The position numbers were made by a program, and so were the translations under genes. 12,793 nucleotides of DNA from Lachnospiraceae bacterium (GTDB taxonomy: Bacteria > Bacillota > Clostridia > Lachnospirales > Lachnospiraceae): contig CAADTT010000043.1 in assembly GCA_900752065.1 (NCBI GenBank), positions 1 through 12,793 on the forward strand, given 5' to 3'. Shown here one piece after another: positions 1-7,008 of this stretch (the first letter of the stretch is position 1; each line of letters opens with the position of its first letter). The notes under the pieces are model-generated. The model did not search any database. It saw nothing but the letters and a program-made list of their open reading frames with translations, and was not told the origin of the DNA.

Positions 1-66
1 AAGATGCCGCTGGCGCGGCCGCATCTGGCGCGCAAAGCGTACAAGCCCCTCAAGATTGAGGGGTAG
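1..66 (+). CDS. possible 3' end of an upstream gene (partial)
   Basis: Frame 1 is open from the first base to a TAG at 64-66, giving 21 residues rich in Lys and Arg and ending in ...KPLKIEG. I do not recognise the family. It is followed by a hairpin that could act as its terminator, which is the main support. The stretch also contains inverted repeats (46-52 with 57-63) and is GC-rich, so it could instead be intergenic repeat sequence. The rest of any gene lies outside the window. Confidence 0.3.
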   Translation, partial: KMPLARPHLARKAYKPLKIEG

Positions 67-73
67 GGGAGTT

Positions 74-97
74 GAGGCGGGCTTGCCCGCTTTGTTC
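74..97 (+). terminator. weak terminator-like hairpin
   Basis: GCGGGC (77-82) pairs with GCCCGC (85-90). A-U and G-U pairs extend the stem to 74-93, with a very tight loop. A short T-rich tail follows. It lies just after the TAG at 66 and before the AT-rich promoter of the next gene. Confidence 0.4.
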
Positions 98-138
98 TGC
101 ATGGCTGAACGGTTATAAAAAAATAATTAAAAAAAATT

Positions 139-167
139 TTGCCATATTCCCATAAATAGTATATAAT
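139..167 (+). promoter_or_regulatory. sigma-A promoter of the SEC-C gene
   Basis: TTGCCA at 139-144 and TATAAT at 162-167 are separated by exactly 17 bp, in AT-rich DNA. Transcription would start near 174, leaving a leader of about 170 nt before the likely start codon at 345. Confidence 0.8.
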
Positions 168-169
168 AG

Positions 170-283
170 GTTACAGTTCAAGCAGGACTTTGCATTCCGT
201 TACAGTTCAGGCAAAGGCAGAACAGTGACTATAATAGAGCTTGAATTGAAAATGTGTAACAGGGAAGTTACTGGAACTGTTAC
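170..283 (+). repeat. repeat-rich leader with GTTACAGTTCA copies
   Basis: GTTACAGTTCA occurs at 170-180 and again at 199-209 as an exact 11-bp direct repeat. A near-perfect inverted copy, GAACTGTTAC (9 of 10 matching), lies at 274-283. GTAACAG (256-262) and CTGTTAC (277-283) form a further perfect 7-bp inverted repeat. All lie downstream of the promoter, so the transcript could fold here. This could be the remnant of a small palindromic element or a structured leader; it matches no known riboswitch I can name. Confidence 0.5.
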
Positions 284-344
284 GAAAATATCGGAAGTTC
301 AGGCTTCCGTCAGAATTCATTATGGGACAAAGGATGGTATGAAA

Positions 345-851
345 ATGGGATTATTACAGAAATGGAGAGAGGTTGCATACTCTCAGACGACAGATAAAAA
401 AGTACTGCAAAAATTCTGGTCAGACTATTTTTTAATTGAAAAGGGGATTTATGAGCAACTTCTTACAAATCCTGACGAAGTAGTGAAGGGTACCGTAAAA
501 GAACTGGCTGAGAAATACAACATAGAAGTGATGACTATGGTAGGATTTCTGGACGGCATCGACGAGAGCCTGAAGGTTCAAAACCCGATCGAGGATTTGA
601 GTGAGGATACAGAAGTAAGCCTTGAATTTGACAAGGAAAAGCTCTACAAAAACATGGTAGACGCAAAAGCAGACTGGCTGTATGAGTTGCCTATGTGGGA
701 TGAGATTTTTGATGCGGAAAAGAAGAAAGAGCTGTATAAAGAAGCAAAAAAAGCAAACACTGTCGTAAAAGGAAAGAAGATCGGAAGAAACGATCCATGT
801 CCATGCGGCAGCGGAAAGAAATATAAATTCTGCTGTGGTAAGAACGCATAA
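345..851 (+). CDS. SEC-C motif zinc-binding protein
   Basis: A 168-residue acidic, probably cytoplasmic protein ending in a SEC-C motif (IGRNDPCPCGSGKKYKFCCG), the zinc-binding tail also found at the C terminus of SecA, where it contacts SecB and ribosomes. The CPC...CC ligands are intact. The body before the motif is mostly helical and charged, and I know no function for it; genes of this length and layout are common in Lachnospiraceae. The frame opens upstream at 225. I prefer the ATG at 345 (MGLLQKW...) because AAAGGA at 329-334 is suitably placed, the family usually begins at this point, and 225-344 overlaps repeats in the leader. ATG 339 is an alternative. It has its own promoter and terminator, so it is monocistronic. 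Confidence 0.8.
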   Translation: MGLLQKWREVAYSQTTDKKVLQKFWSDYFLIEKGIYEQLLTNPDEVVKGTVKELAEKYNIEVMTMVGFLDGIDESLKVQNPIEDLSEDTEVSLEFDKEKLYKNMVDAKADWLYELPMWDEIFDAEKKKELYKEAKKANTVVKGKKIGRNDPCPCGSGKKYKFCCGKNA

Positions 852-861
852 GAAGCAGTTG

Positions 862-896
862 GGGGATGTTGTGGCGAGAACAGCATTCCCTTTTTT
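862..896 (+). terminator. intrinsic terminator of the SEC-C gene
   Basis: An 11-bp stem pairs 862-872 with 880-890, including two G-U pairs, with a 7-nt loop. TTTTTT follows at 891-896. It begins 10 bp after the stop codon. Confidence 0.9.
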
Positions 897-904
897 GTAT
901 GCAT

Positions 905-929
905 AAGAAGCTGCCAGTGGCAGGTTCTT
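905..929 (+). repeat. hairpin sharing a 19-nt core with the infC leader
   Basis: AAGAAGCTGCC pairs with GGCAGGTTCTT around an AGT loop, with one G-G mismatch. The core at 910-928 matches 11242-11260 at 18 of 19 bases. It sits between the preceding terminator and the next gene, so it lies in the leader of the DUF218 operon or acts as a second terminator-like hairpin. Confidence 0.5.
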
Positions 930-970
930 TGCATCATAGGAAACTTTGTTTCGAGATAAGGGGGGATTTG

Positions 971-1708
971 ATGGAGATACTTTGCATGATCTTAGGAGTT
1001 GTCTGTCTGGGATATTATGGTCTGATGCTGGCGGTGGGCATGGACTTCTCTTTCATCTGGCTGGCAGGAGGTATCGTGCTGGCGGGAGGAGGCATCTGGA
1101 TGAAATTTGCCGGGACGCACGGCATTCATCTTCCGGGGGCTGTGAAGGCGGCAGGAGGTATTGTGCTGGCAGCGGGACTTCTCGTTTTTCTGACAGCCGA
1201 GGGACTGATTTTTTCCAAAATGAATGAAAAGGGAGAAAAGAATCTGGACTATGTCATTGTACTGGGAGCGCAGGTGCGGGGAGACGTGCCGAGCAGGGCG
1301 TTAAAGAAGAGGATTCAGAAGGCGGAAGACTATCTGAAGGAAAATCCGGAGACGATTGCTGTGTTGTCAGGCGGAAAAGGAAATGGGGAAAATATTTCGG
1401 AGGCGCAGGCAATGTATGAATGCCTGAGAAAAGCAGGGATTGAGGAGGAGCGTCTGCTCCTGGAGGATCAGTCTACCAGCACAGTGGAAAATCTGGAATT
1501 CAGCGCAAAGCTGATAGGAAAAGAGAAAAAGATTGGGATCATCTCCCAGAATTTTCACATTTACCGGGCGCTGAAGCTGGCCAGGCACCAGGGCTACAGG
1601 GATGTCTGCGGCATAGCGGCAGGCTCGGAGCCGCTGTACCAGCCCCATTTTATGGTGCGGGAGGCATTTGCCATCGTGAAAGAAAAGCTAACAGGAAATA
1701 TAGATTAA
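971..1708 (+). CDS. membrane-anchored DUF218 (YdcF/ElyC/SanA-like) protein
   Basis: A 245-residue protein with three hydrophobic segments at about 2-22, 28-44 and 58-80, then a DUF218 domain from about 93 to 235. Family motifs are visible: VLGAQVRGDVPSRAL (97-111), LSGGKG (132-137), LEDQSTSTVENLEFS (164-178) and SQNFHIYRAL. Relatives such as E. coli ElyC and SanA affect envelope and peptidoglycan integrity, but their biochemical activity is unclear, so any envelope role here is inference. The start at 971 follows an AAGGGGGG ribosome binding site (958-965). The frame stays open upstream to 866, but that stretch crosses the previous terminator. First gene of a three-gene operon; the next ribosome binding site overlaps its stop codon. 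I see no clear promoter in 897-970. Confidence 0.85.
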   Translation: MEILCMILGVVCLGYYGLMLAVGMDFSFIWLAGGIVLAGGGIWMKFAGTHGIHLPGAVKAAGGIVLAAGLLVFLTAEGLIFSKMNEKGEKNLDYVIVLGAQVRGDVPSRALKKRIQKAEDYLKENPETIAVLSGGKGNGENISEAQAMYECLRKAGIEEERLLLEDQSTSTVENLEFSAKLIGKEKKIGIISQNFHIYRALKLARHQGYRDVCGIAAGSEPLYQPHFMVREAFAIVKEKLTGNID

Positions 1709-1721
1709 GGAGGATGTGCGT

Positions 1722-2273
1722 ATGTTAGAAGAATATAAGCTGGAAGCGGCGCAGGCGGCACGGGAGCTGCTGGCAGCGGCAAAATTAAGGAAGGGAGATA
1801 TCCTTGTGGTGGGGTGCTCCAGCAGCGAGATCACAGCCCACAGGATCGGCTCTTTTTCGAATGCGGAAATCGGAATTGCGGTGTTTGAGGGAATTTATGA
1901 GGTGGCAAAGGCACAGGGAATCTATCTGGCGGCCCAGTGCTGTGAGCATCTGAACCGGAGTCTGATCATAGAGCAGGAGGCGGCAGACGCCTACAGACTG
2001 GAGTGCGTCAATGTGGTGCCTCAGCCCAAGGCAGGCGGTTCCTTTGCGACGGCAGCTTACTATGGGTTTGCGCATCCTGCGGTCGCAGAGGAGGTGCGGG
2101 CGCATGCAGGCATTGATATCGGAGATACCCTGATCGGAATGCATCTGCGAAAGGTGGCTGTGCCTGTGCGTATCAACCAGAAGAAGGTAGGGGAAGCCCG
2201 TGTGGTCTGCGCCCGGACACGGCTGAAATTTGTGGGCGGCGAGAGGGCGCGCTATAATACGGAATTGATGTAG
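1722..2273 (+). CDS. UPF0340 / YwlG family protein (TIGR01440)
   Basis: A 183-residue soluble protein of the YwlG/UPF0340 family, widespread in Firmicutes and of unknown function. Characteristic stretches are VGCSSSEI near residue 32, QCCEHLNRSLI near 73, GGSFATAAY near 106 and DIGDTLIGMHL near 134; the cysteine-rich and His/Asn residues are typical of the family. Length is as expected. ATG 1722 is preferred because AAGGAGG at 1707-1713 is 8 nt upstream. An in-frame GTG at 1716 is only 2 nt from the ribosome binding site. It is 13 bp after the DUF218 gene and 21 bp before the peptidase gene, all on one strand with no terminator between them, so the three are probably co-transcribed. Confidence 0.88.
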   Translation: MLEEYKLEAAQAARELLAAAKLRKGDILVVGCSSSEITAHRIGSFSNAEIGIAVFEGIYEVAKAQGIYLAAQCCEHLNRSLIIEQEAADAYRLECVNVVPQPKAGGSFATAAYYGFAHPAVAEEVRAHAGIDIGDTLIGMHLRKVAVPVRINQKKVGEARVVCARTRLKFVGGERARYNTELM

Positions 2274-2294
2274 GCATATGGCACAGGGAGACAG

Positions 2295-3410
2295 ATGAGG
2301 ATGAATAAACGGTTGATAAAAGAATTCCGCCGTCTGGTTTCCATTGACGCTCCTTCTTTTGGGGAGAGGAAAATGGCGGATTATCTGAGAAGCAGATTGA
2401 CGGAACTGGGATTTTCTGTGGAAGAGGATGATGCAGGAAGCCTTTATGGAGGAAACTGCGGAAATCTCTATGCATTCCGGAAGGGGAATCTTCCGGGGGA
2501 ACCGGTGCTTTTTTCCATGCACATGGATACGGTGGAGCCGTCAAAGGGGAAGGAAGCGGTGGTTCTGGAAGACGGGAGAATCGTAAGCCGGGGCGATACG
2601 GTGCTGGGCGCTGATGATATGTCAGGAGTGGCGGCTTTGCTGGAAGCGCTGGAGCAGATCAGGGAAGAGGAGCTTCCCTGCCGTGCGCTGGAATTGCTGT
2701 TCACGATCGGCGAGGAGCAGCATCTTCGGGGAAGCGCCGCCTTTGATTTCTCGAAAATCAGGGCAAAGGAAGCTTACACACTGGATCTGAGCGGCGCTGT
2801 GGGAACGGCGGCCCTGAAAGCGCCGAGTCTTGCCACCTTTCAGGCGAAGGTCAAGGGCCGGGCCGCCCATGCAGGCTTTGCACCGGAGAAAGGCGTTCAC
2901 GCAGTCATGATTGCGGCAAGGGCGGTAGCTGCGTTAAAGCTGGGGCATGTAGGAAACGGTATGACGGTAAATGTGGGCAGCTTCTGCGGCGGAGGCGCGA
3001 CAAACATTGTGCCGGAGTGCTGCGAGGTGACCGGGGAGGTCCGTGGCTTTTGCCATGAAGAAGTTCTGACGCAGCTTGAGAAGATCCGGGAGATTTTTGT
3101 CAGGGAGACGGAAGATGCCGGGGGCAGCCTTTCTTATGAGACAGAAATCTGTTACCGCGCCTACGAGACAGACAGGGAGCATCCTGCGATCCTGCGTTTT
3201 GTGCACGCCTGCCGCGCCGCAGGAGTCCCGCCGAAGCTTACGGAAACCTTCGGCGGCAGCGACCAGCATCATCTGGCGGAACATGGGATCAAAGGGGCAG
3301 TGCTGGCATCTGCCATGCATGACTGCCATAGCTGTGGGGAGTACACCGATGCGGCAGAACTGGAGCAGGTGTGCAGGATCGTAAAAGAAATGATGTGTGA
3401 GGAAGGATAG
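2295..3410 (+). CDS. M20 family metallopeptidase, peptidase T-like (YqjE type)
   Basis: A 371-residue zinc aminopeptidase/carboxypeptidase-like enzyme of the M20 family, nearest to PepT-like proteins such as B. subtilis YqjE. The two-metal site is complete: H76 and D78 in MHMDT, bridging D107 in GADDMSG, catalytic E140 and metal ligand E141 in GEEQHLRG, D164 in LDLSG, and H345 in DCHSCGE near the C terminus. The dimerisation domain (about 178-285, starting near KGRAAHAGF) is inserted as usual. It is expected to be cytoplasmic and to cleave small peptides; the exact substrate is unknown. Starts at 2295 and 2301 are both possible (AGGGAG at 2285-2290); the difference is two residues. Last gene of its operon, followed by a terminator. 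Confidence 0.88.
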   Translation: MRMNKRLIKEFRRLVSIDAPSFGERKMADYLRSRLTELGFSVEEDDAGSLYGGNCGNLYAFRKGNLPGEPVLFSMHMDTVEPSKGKEAVVLEDGRIVSRGDTVLGADDMSGVAALLEALEQIREEELPCRALELLFTIGEEQHLRGSAAFDFSKIRAKEAYTLDLSGAVGTAALKAPSLATFQAKVKGRAAHAGFAPEKGVHAVMIAARAVAALKLGHVGNGMTVNVGSFCGGGATNIVPECCEVTGEVRGFCHEEVLTQLEKIREIFVRETEDAGGSLSYETEICYRAYETDREHPAILRFVHACRAAGVPPKLTETFGGSDQHHLAEHGIKGAVLASAMHDCHSCGEYTDAAELEQVCRIVKEMMCEEG

Positions 3411-3415
3411 GTAGG

Positions 3416-3438
3416 GCAGCCCTTCAGGGCTGCTTTTC
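3416..3438 (+). terminator. intrinsic terminator of the DUF218-ywlG-M20 operon
   Basis: GCAGCCC (3416-3422) and GGGCTGC (3427-3433) form a perfect 7-bp stem with a TTCA loop. TTTTCTT follows immediately. It begins 6 bp after the peptidase stop codon. Confidence 0.9.
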
Positions 3439-3479
3439 TTAATTTCCAGACAATCTTTCTTAATATAAACTTAACGCCC

Positions 3480-3508
3480 TTGTAACGAACTGTGTCCTAT
3501 GGTATAAA
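3480..3508 (+). promoter_or_regulatory. promoter of the gntR-ABC operon
   Basis: TTGTAA at 3480-3485 and TATAAA at 3503-3508 are 17 bp apart, and TGG directly before the -10 gives an extended -10 element. Transcription should begin near 3515, inside the inverted repeat listed next, so a bound repressor would block initiation. Confidence 0.75.
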
Positions 3509-3511
3509 CAG

Positions 3512-3536
3512 AGTGTACTAGGACAGATAGTACACT
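3512..3536. promoter_or_regulatory. operator: 9-bp perfect inverted repeat
   Basis: AGTGTACTA (3512-3520) and TAGTACACT (3528-3536) are exact inverted copies with a 7-bp centre. The repeat starts 4 bp after the -10 box. A palindrome with GTAC half sites placed at the transcription start is typical of YtrA-type GntR regulators, whose gene is the first in this operon. Autorepression is inferred. Confidence 0.75.
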
Positions 3537-3621
3537 AAATACTAAAGTGATGCGGAGCAGCAGGTACGAGGAGAGGGCATTCGTGCACCTGTTCTGGATG
3601 CATAAGGCAAATGGAGGAATT

Positions 3622-4002
3622 ATGATAGTGATCGATTATCAAAACAGGAAGCCAATCTATGAGCAGATCGTGGAACGCTTCCAGACGCTGATTATCACAG
3701 GCGCTATTGAGCCTGACAGCCAGATGCCGTCCGTCCGTTCCCTTGCCGTGGATTTATCGATTAATCCGAATACCATACAGAAGGCATATTCCGTTCTGGA
3801 GCAGGAGGGTTTTATTTATCCTGTGAAGGGCAGGGGGAATTTTGTCTCGGGGAACAGTGAACTGAAGGTGAAAAAGCAGGAGGCATTTTTTGCTTCTTTG
3901 GAAAATCTGGTGAAAAAGGGGAAAGAGCTGGATGTGAAGAGTGAGATCTTTTTACAGAAGGCGGAGGAATACTATAAGGAGGGCAGCTATGATAGAAATT
4001 AA
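3622..4002 (+). CDS. GntR family transcriptional regulator, YtrA subfamily
   Basis: A 126-residue DNA-binding repressor. The N-terminal winged helix-turn-helix (about 8-75) has the GntR signature PIYEQIVERFQ, the recognition region MPSVRSLAVDLSINPNTIQKAY and the wing GFIYPVKGRGNFV. Only a short C-terminal tail of about 50 residues follows, with no ligand-binding domain, which is the hallmark of the YtrA subfamily. The frame is open back to 3547, but ATG 3622 has GGAGG at 3613-3617 and gives the usual family N terminus (MIVIDYQNRKPIYEQ). Its last 14 bp overlap the ATPase gene. It probably binds the palindrome at 3512-3536 and represses the whole operon until an envelope signal or antibiotic is present; the inducer is unknown. 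Confidence 0.9.
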   Translation: MIVIDYQNRKPIYEQIVERFQTLIITGAIEPDSQMPSVRSLAVDLSINPNTIQKAYSVLEQEGFIYPVKGRGNFVSGNSELKVKKQEAFFASLENLVKKGKELDVKSEIFLQKAEEYYKEGSYDRN

Positions 4003-4891
4003 CGGAGTAAACAAGTCCTTCGGCAGCTTAAAGGCTCTGGATAACATTGTTGCTACAATACAGGAGGGGAGCATTTTCGGTCTGGTGGGAACCAACGGCG
4101 CCGGGAAAAGCACACTGCTGCGGATCCTGAGCGGAGTGCTGAAGGCAGATACAGGCTCGGCTCTGATCGACGGAGAGGACGTCTACGAAAACCCTTCAGC
4201 GAAGGGGAAGGTCTGTTTTCTTTCGGATACGGCATACTTCTTCCCGAATGCAACGATACAGACGATGGAGGAATATTATGCCATCGTATATCCAGGGTTT
4301 AACAGAGAGAGGTTCGACGAGCTGACAGAAAAGTTCGGACTCAGCAAAAAGCGGAAGATCAACAGTTTTTCCAAGGGAATGAAAAAGCAGGTTTCCGTAC
4401 TTTTAGGTATCTGCACAGGAACGAAATACCTTCTCTGTGATGAAACCTTTGACGGACTGGACCCGGTGATGCGTCAGGCGGTAAAAAGTATTTTTGCACT
4501 GGAGCTGATGAACAGGCAGTTTACCCCGGTCGTTGCTTCACACAGTCTGCGGGAGCTGGAGGATATCTGCGATCATGTGGGACTTCTGCATCAGGGAGGA
4601 ATCCTGTTGTCCAAGGATCTGGAGGATATGAAGTTTCATATCCATAAGGTACAGTGCGTGATCCCGGATCCGGCGAAGGAGGAAGAGCTTCTGACGGAGC
4701 TTCATGTGCTGCAGCATGAGAAGAGAGGATCTCTGCTTACCGTTGTGGCACGGGGAACCAGGCAGGAGATCCTGATGAGCATTGAAAATAAGCAGCCGAT
4801 CTTTTCGGAGGTGCTTCCTCTGACTCTGGAGGAAATCTTTATCAGTGAAACGGAGGTAGCAGGTTATGACGTCAAAAATCTCGTTTTTTAA
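3989..4891 (+). CDS. ABC transporter ATP-binding protein (YtrB-like)
   Basis: A 300-residue ATPase. Walker A is GTNGAGKST (34-42), the signature is SFSKGM (126-131, a variant of LSGGQ), Walker B is YLLCDE (147-152) with catalytic E152, the D-loop is GLD (156-158) and the switch histidine is H185 in ASHSL. The usual Q-loop glutamine is not obvious; the equivalent region reads FLSDTAYFFPNATIQ, as I recall from relatives. A 100-residue C-terminal extension follows the nucleotide-binding domain. The start at 3989 is supported by AAGGAGG (3976-3982) and gives MIEINGVNKSFG; the longer open frame to 3941 adds Arg-rich sequence from the gntR frame. It overlaps gntR by 14 bp and the permease by 26 bp, indicating translational coupling. 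It should energise the permease encoded next. Confidence 0.92.
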   Translation: MIEINGVNKSFGSLKALDNIVATIQEGSIFGLVGTNGAGKSTLLRILSGVLKADTGSALIDGEDVYENPSAKGKVCFLSDTAYFFPNATIQTMEEYYAIVYPGFNRERFDELTEKFGLSKKRKINSFSKGMKKQVSVLLGICTGTKYLLCDETFDGLDPVMRQAVKSIFALELMNRQFTPVVASHSLRELEDICDHVGLLHQGGILLSKDLEDMKFHIHKVQCVIPDPAKEEELLTELHVLQHEKRGSLLTVVARGTRQEILMSIENKQPIFSEVLPLTLEEIFISETEVAGYDVKNLVF

Positions 4892-6920
4892 ATTAATGAA
4901 GGAGGATCTAAAACGGCGGAGCTGGCTGGTGGCGCTGATCTGGCTGGCCTGCTTTCTGCTGCAGCCTGTACTGATGCTGCTGCGGATCGACGGTATGATG
5001 AATTCGGTGAGAAACGGTTACATGGAAATGTCCTATGCACTGGATGAATACCGGCTGTATATGGGAACCGGAAATGCGACAGTCAGCGTTATGGTACTGA
5101 TGATAGCCCTGGCGGTGGGAATCAGCGGTTACTATCATCTGCACTCAAAGGTCAAGATGGATTTTTATCATAGCCTGCCGATACCCAGAAGAAGGTTCTT
5201 CTTTGTGCAGTATCTGTCCGGGTTCCTGATGTTTGTGCTCCCCTATATGGTATGTACTCTGCTGTGCCTGCTGTTGGGAGCGACAAACGGCCTGGTGACA
5301 CGTGCCGTCGTGACAGTGGCGGCAAAGACAGTGATATTACGGATGCTGGAGTTCCTCTCCGCCTATGGCACGGCAATCCTGGGAACCATACTGACGGGAA
5401 AGCTCCTTACGGCAATCTTGGGAACCGCCGTATTTTCCCTGTACATACCGATGGTGATGATGGTGTGGGAGGGCCTGAAGCAGTTATTTTTTGAGACTTA
5501 TTTCAGCAATATGCTGGAGGAAAACAGTGCGCTGCTGTCTCCCCTGCTTGCAGGAATCTATGCGGAGAGCAGGATGAATGGAAGCGGATTGGAGGAAAGA
5601 TGGCTGGTGATCGGCGTGGGCGTTCTGGTGTTCTGGATCCTTGTCATGACAGGACTTTCCATTTGGCTCTACACGATACGGAAAACCGAAGCGGCGGAAC
5701 ATTCCATGGCGTTTCCGAAGATGGAGGGAACTGTGAAGGTGCTTCTGGTGATCCCTCTTTCCCTGGCGGTGGGGCTTTATATTCAGATGATGTTGTACAC
5801 GACCAACAAAAAGTGGTTTTTCATATCTGCTATCTGTGCAGTAATGCTTCTGTCCGCAGTAATCGAGTTTATCTATCATCTGAGTATGCGGGATATCTTC
5901 CGGCACAAAAAGCAGATGCTTCTGGCAGGCGCGGTGACAGTAGGGATAGCGCTGGTCTTCACCTACGACGTAGCGGGTTATGATACCTATCTTCCGGCAA
6001 AAGAAGATATAGGAAAAATGGCATTGTATGACGACAGTATCAATGGCAGCTTTTACTATCCGAAAAAAACGGAATCCGGCCTTCGCTCGGTCTGCTATTC
6101 GGCGGAGGAGGCGCTGGATGCGACGTTGGTTAAAAACTTTGATGCGATCTATGAACTGGCAAAGACAGGTGCGAGAGGAGAAGAGAACCCGGAAGGGGCG
6201 GAGACGGTGATCTATATCGAATACCGGCTGAAAAACGGCAGAAGAGAGATCCGCAAATACGACGTATTGCAGGAAGACGTGGAGGCGGCGTATGAAAAAC
6301 TGTTCTCTGATCCGGAATTTATCGAGCGGATCTATCCGGTTTTATGGAAAGATATGAACGAAAACGTGTACGAGGATGATCTGTGTGTGGAAGGTGTTTT
6401 CGGAATGGAGGCTCTGGATCTTAAAGCCGATAAACGCCGGGAGTTTCTGGAAATTTACAAAGAGGAGCTGCGGACACTCACTTATGATGACCTGAGAAAC
6501 CACACGCCGGCTACCCTGTCCCTGTCTGTTATGACAGAGGAGGAGTATGGTCGGTATGGCGTTTCTTCTACCAGTTATACGGAATCCGGCTATCCAATCT
6601 GCGAGAAATTCACAAATACCATCGCTTTCCTGAAAAAAGAGGCTGGGATAGATGTTACTCGCGGGCTGACGGCGGAGGATGTGACGAACATTCAGGTCTC
6701 AGATTACAGAGAAGAAGAAGACGGACTCTTTACAACGGTGACCGATCCGGCGCAGATCCAGGAGATCCTGGACTGTGTAACCTATACCCCATTGTACAGC
6801 ATGGCGGATGAGAGTGAGAATATAGATCTCTATATTGTGCTGAGAAACGGCGATTCCGCGACAGGAAGGTTTTACTTTAAGAAGGGCAGCGTGCCGGAAT
6901 TCCTGAACAGGGAAGAATAG
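4866..6920 (+). CDS. ABC-2 type permease with large C-terminal extracytoplasmic domain
   Basis: A 684-residue membrane protein. Hydrophobic segments lie at about 20-39, 72-91, 112-138, 150-178, 180-201, 246-269, 290-310, 316-337 and 351-369. The loop motif FYHSLPIPRRRFFFVQYLSG (about 100-119) is typical of Firmicute ABC-2 exporter permeases. The last 315 residues are hydrophilic with no membrane segment. I recall such tails being annotated DUF6449 in Lachnospiraceae; they probably lie outside the membrane, depending on topology. The start at 4866 has GGAGGT 8 nt upstream and overlaps the ATPase gene. Only one permease is visible, so it may act as a homodimer or alone with two ATPase copies. 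Substrate unknown; by analogy with B. subtilis ytr genes, envelope or peptide-antibiotic stress is plausible. Confidence 0.85.
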   Translation: MTSKISFFKLMKEDLKRRSWLVALIWLACFLLQPVLMLLRIDGMMNSVRNGYMEMSYALDEYRLYMGTGNATVSVMVLMIALAVGISGYYHLHSKVKMDFYHSLPIPRRRFFFVQYLSGFLMFVLPYMVCTLLCLLLGATNGLVTRAVVTVAAKTVILRMLEFLSAYGTAILGTILTGKLLTAILGTAVFSLYIPMVMMVWEGLKQLFFETYFSNMLEENSALLSPLLAGIYAESRMNGSGLEERWLVIGVGVLVFWILVMTGLSIWLYTIRKTEAAEHSMAFPKMEGTVKVLLVIPLSLAVGLYIQMMLYTTNKKWFFISAICAVMLLSAVIEFIYHLSMRDIFRHKKQMLLAGAVTVGIALVFTYDVAGYDTYLPAKEDIGKMALYDDSINGSFYYPKKTESGLRSVCYSAEEALDATLVKNFDAIYELAKTGARGEENPEGAETVIYIEYRLKNGRREIRKYDVLQEDVEAAYEKLFSDPEFIERIYPVLWKDMNENVYEDDLCVEGVFGMEALDLKADKRREFLEIYKEELRTLTYDDLRNHTPATLSLSVMTEEEYGRYGVSSTSYTESGYPICEKFTNTIAFLKKEAGIDVTRGLTAEDVTNIQVSDYREEEDGLFTTVTDPAQIQEILDCVTYTPLYSMADESENIDLYIVLRNGDSATGRFYFKKGSVPEFLNREE

Positions 6921-6935
6921 AAGCTGGATGCCTGA

Positions 6936-6984
6936 GTATGCAAGAAAGGGCGCGGGTGGCGCGCTTTCTGCATACGTCATTTTT
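6936..6984 (+). terminator. terminator hairpin built from a repeated palindrome
   Basis: GTATGCAAGAAAGGGCGCG (6936-6954) pairs with CGCGCTTTCTGCATAC (6960-6975), with small bulges. The sequence GTCATTTTT follows. It begins 16 bp after the permease stop codon. The left arm shares ATGCAAGAAAGGGCGC with the hairpin at 12555-12612, so it belongs to a repeat family that also serves as a terminator. Confidence 0.7.
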
Positions 6985-7008
6985 CAAAGATTACAGTTTT
7001 ACAACTAT

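Noticed and set aside
225..344. Longer SEC-C protein starting at 225
   Set aside because: The extra 40 residues overlap repeats in the leader, no ribosome binding site precedes 225, and the family usually begins near MGLLQKW.
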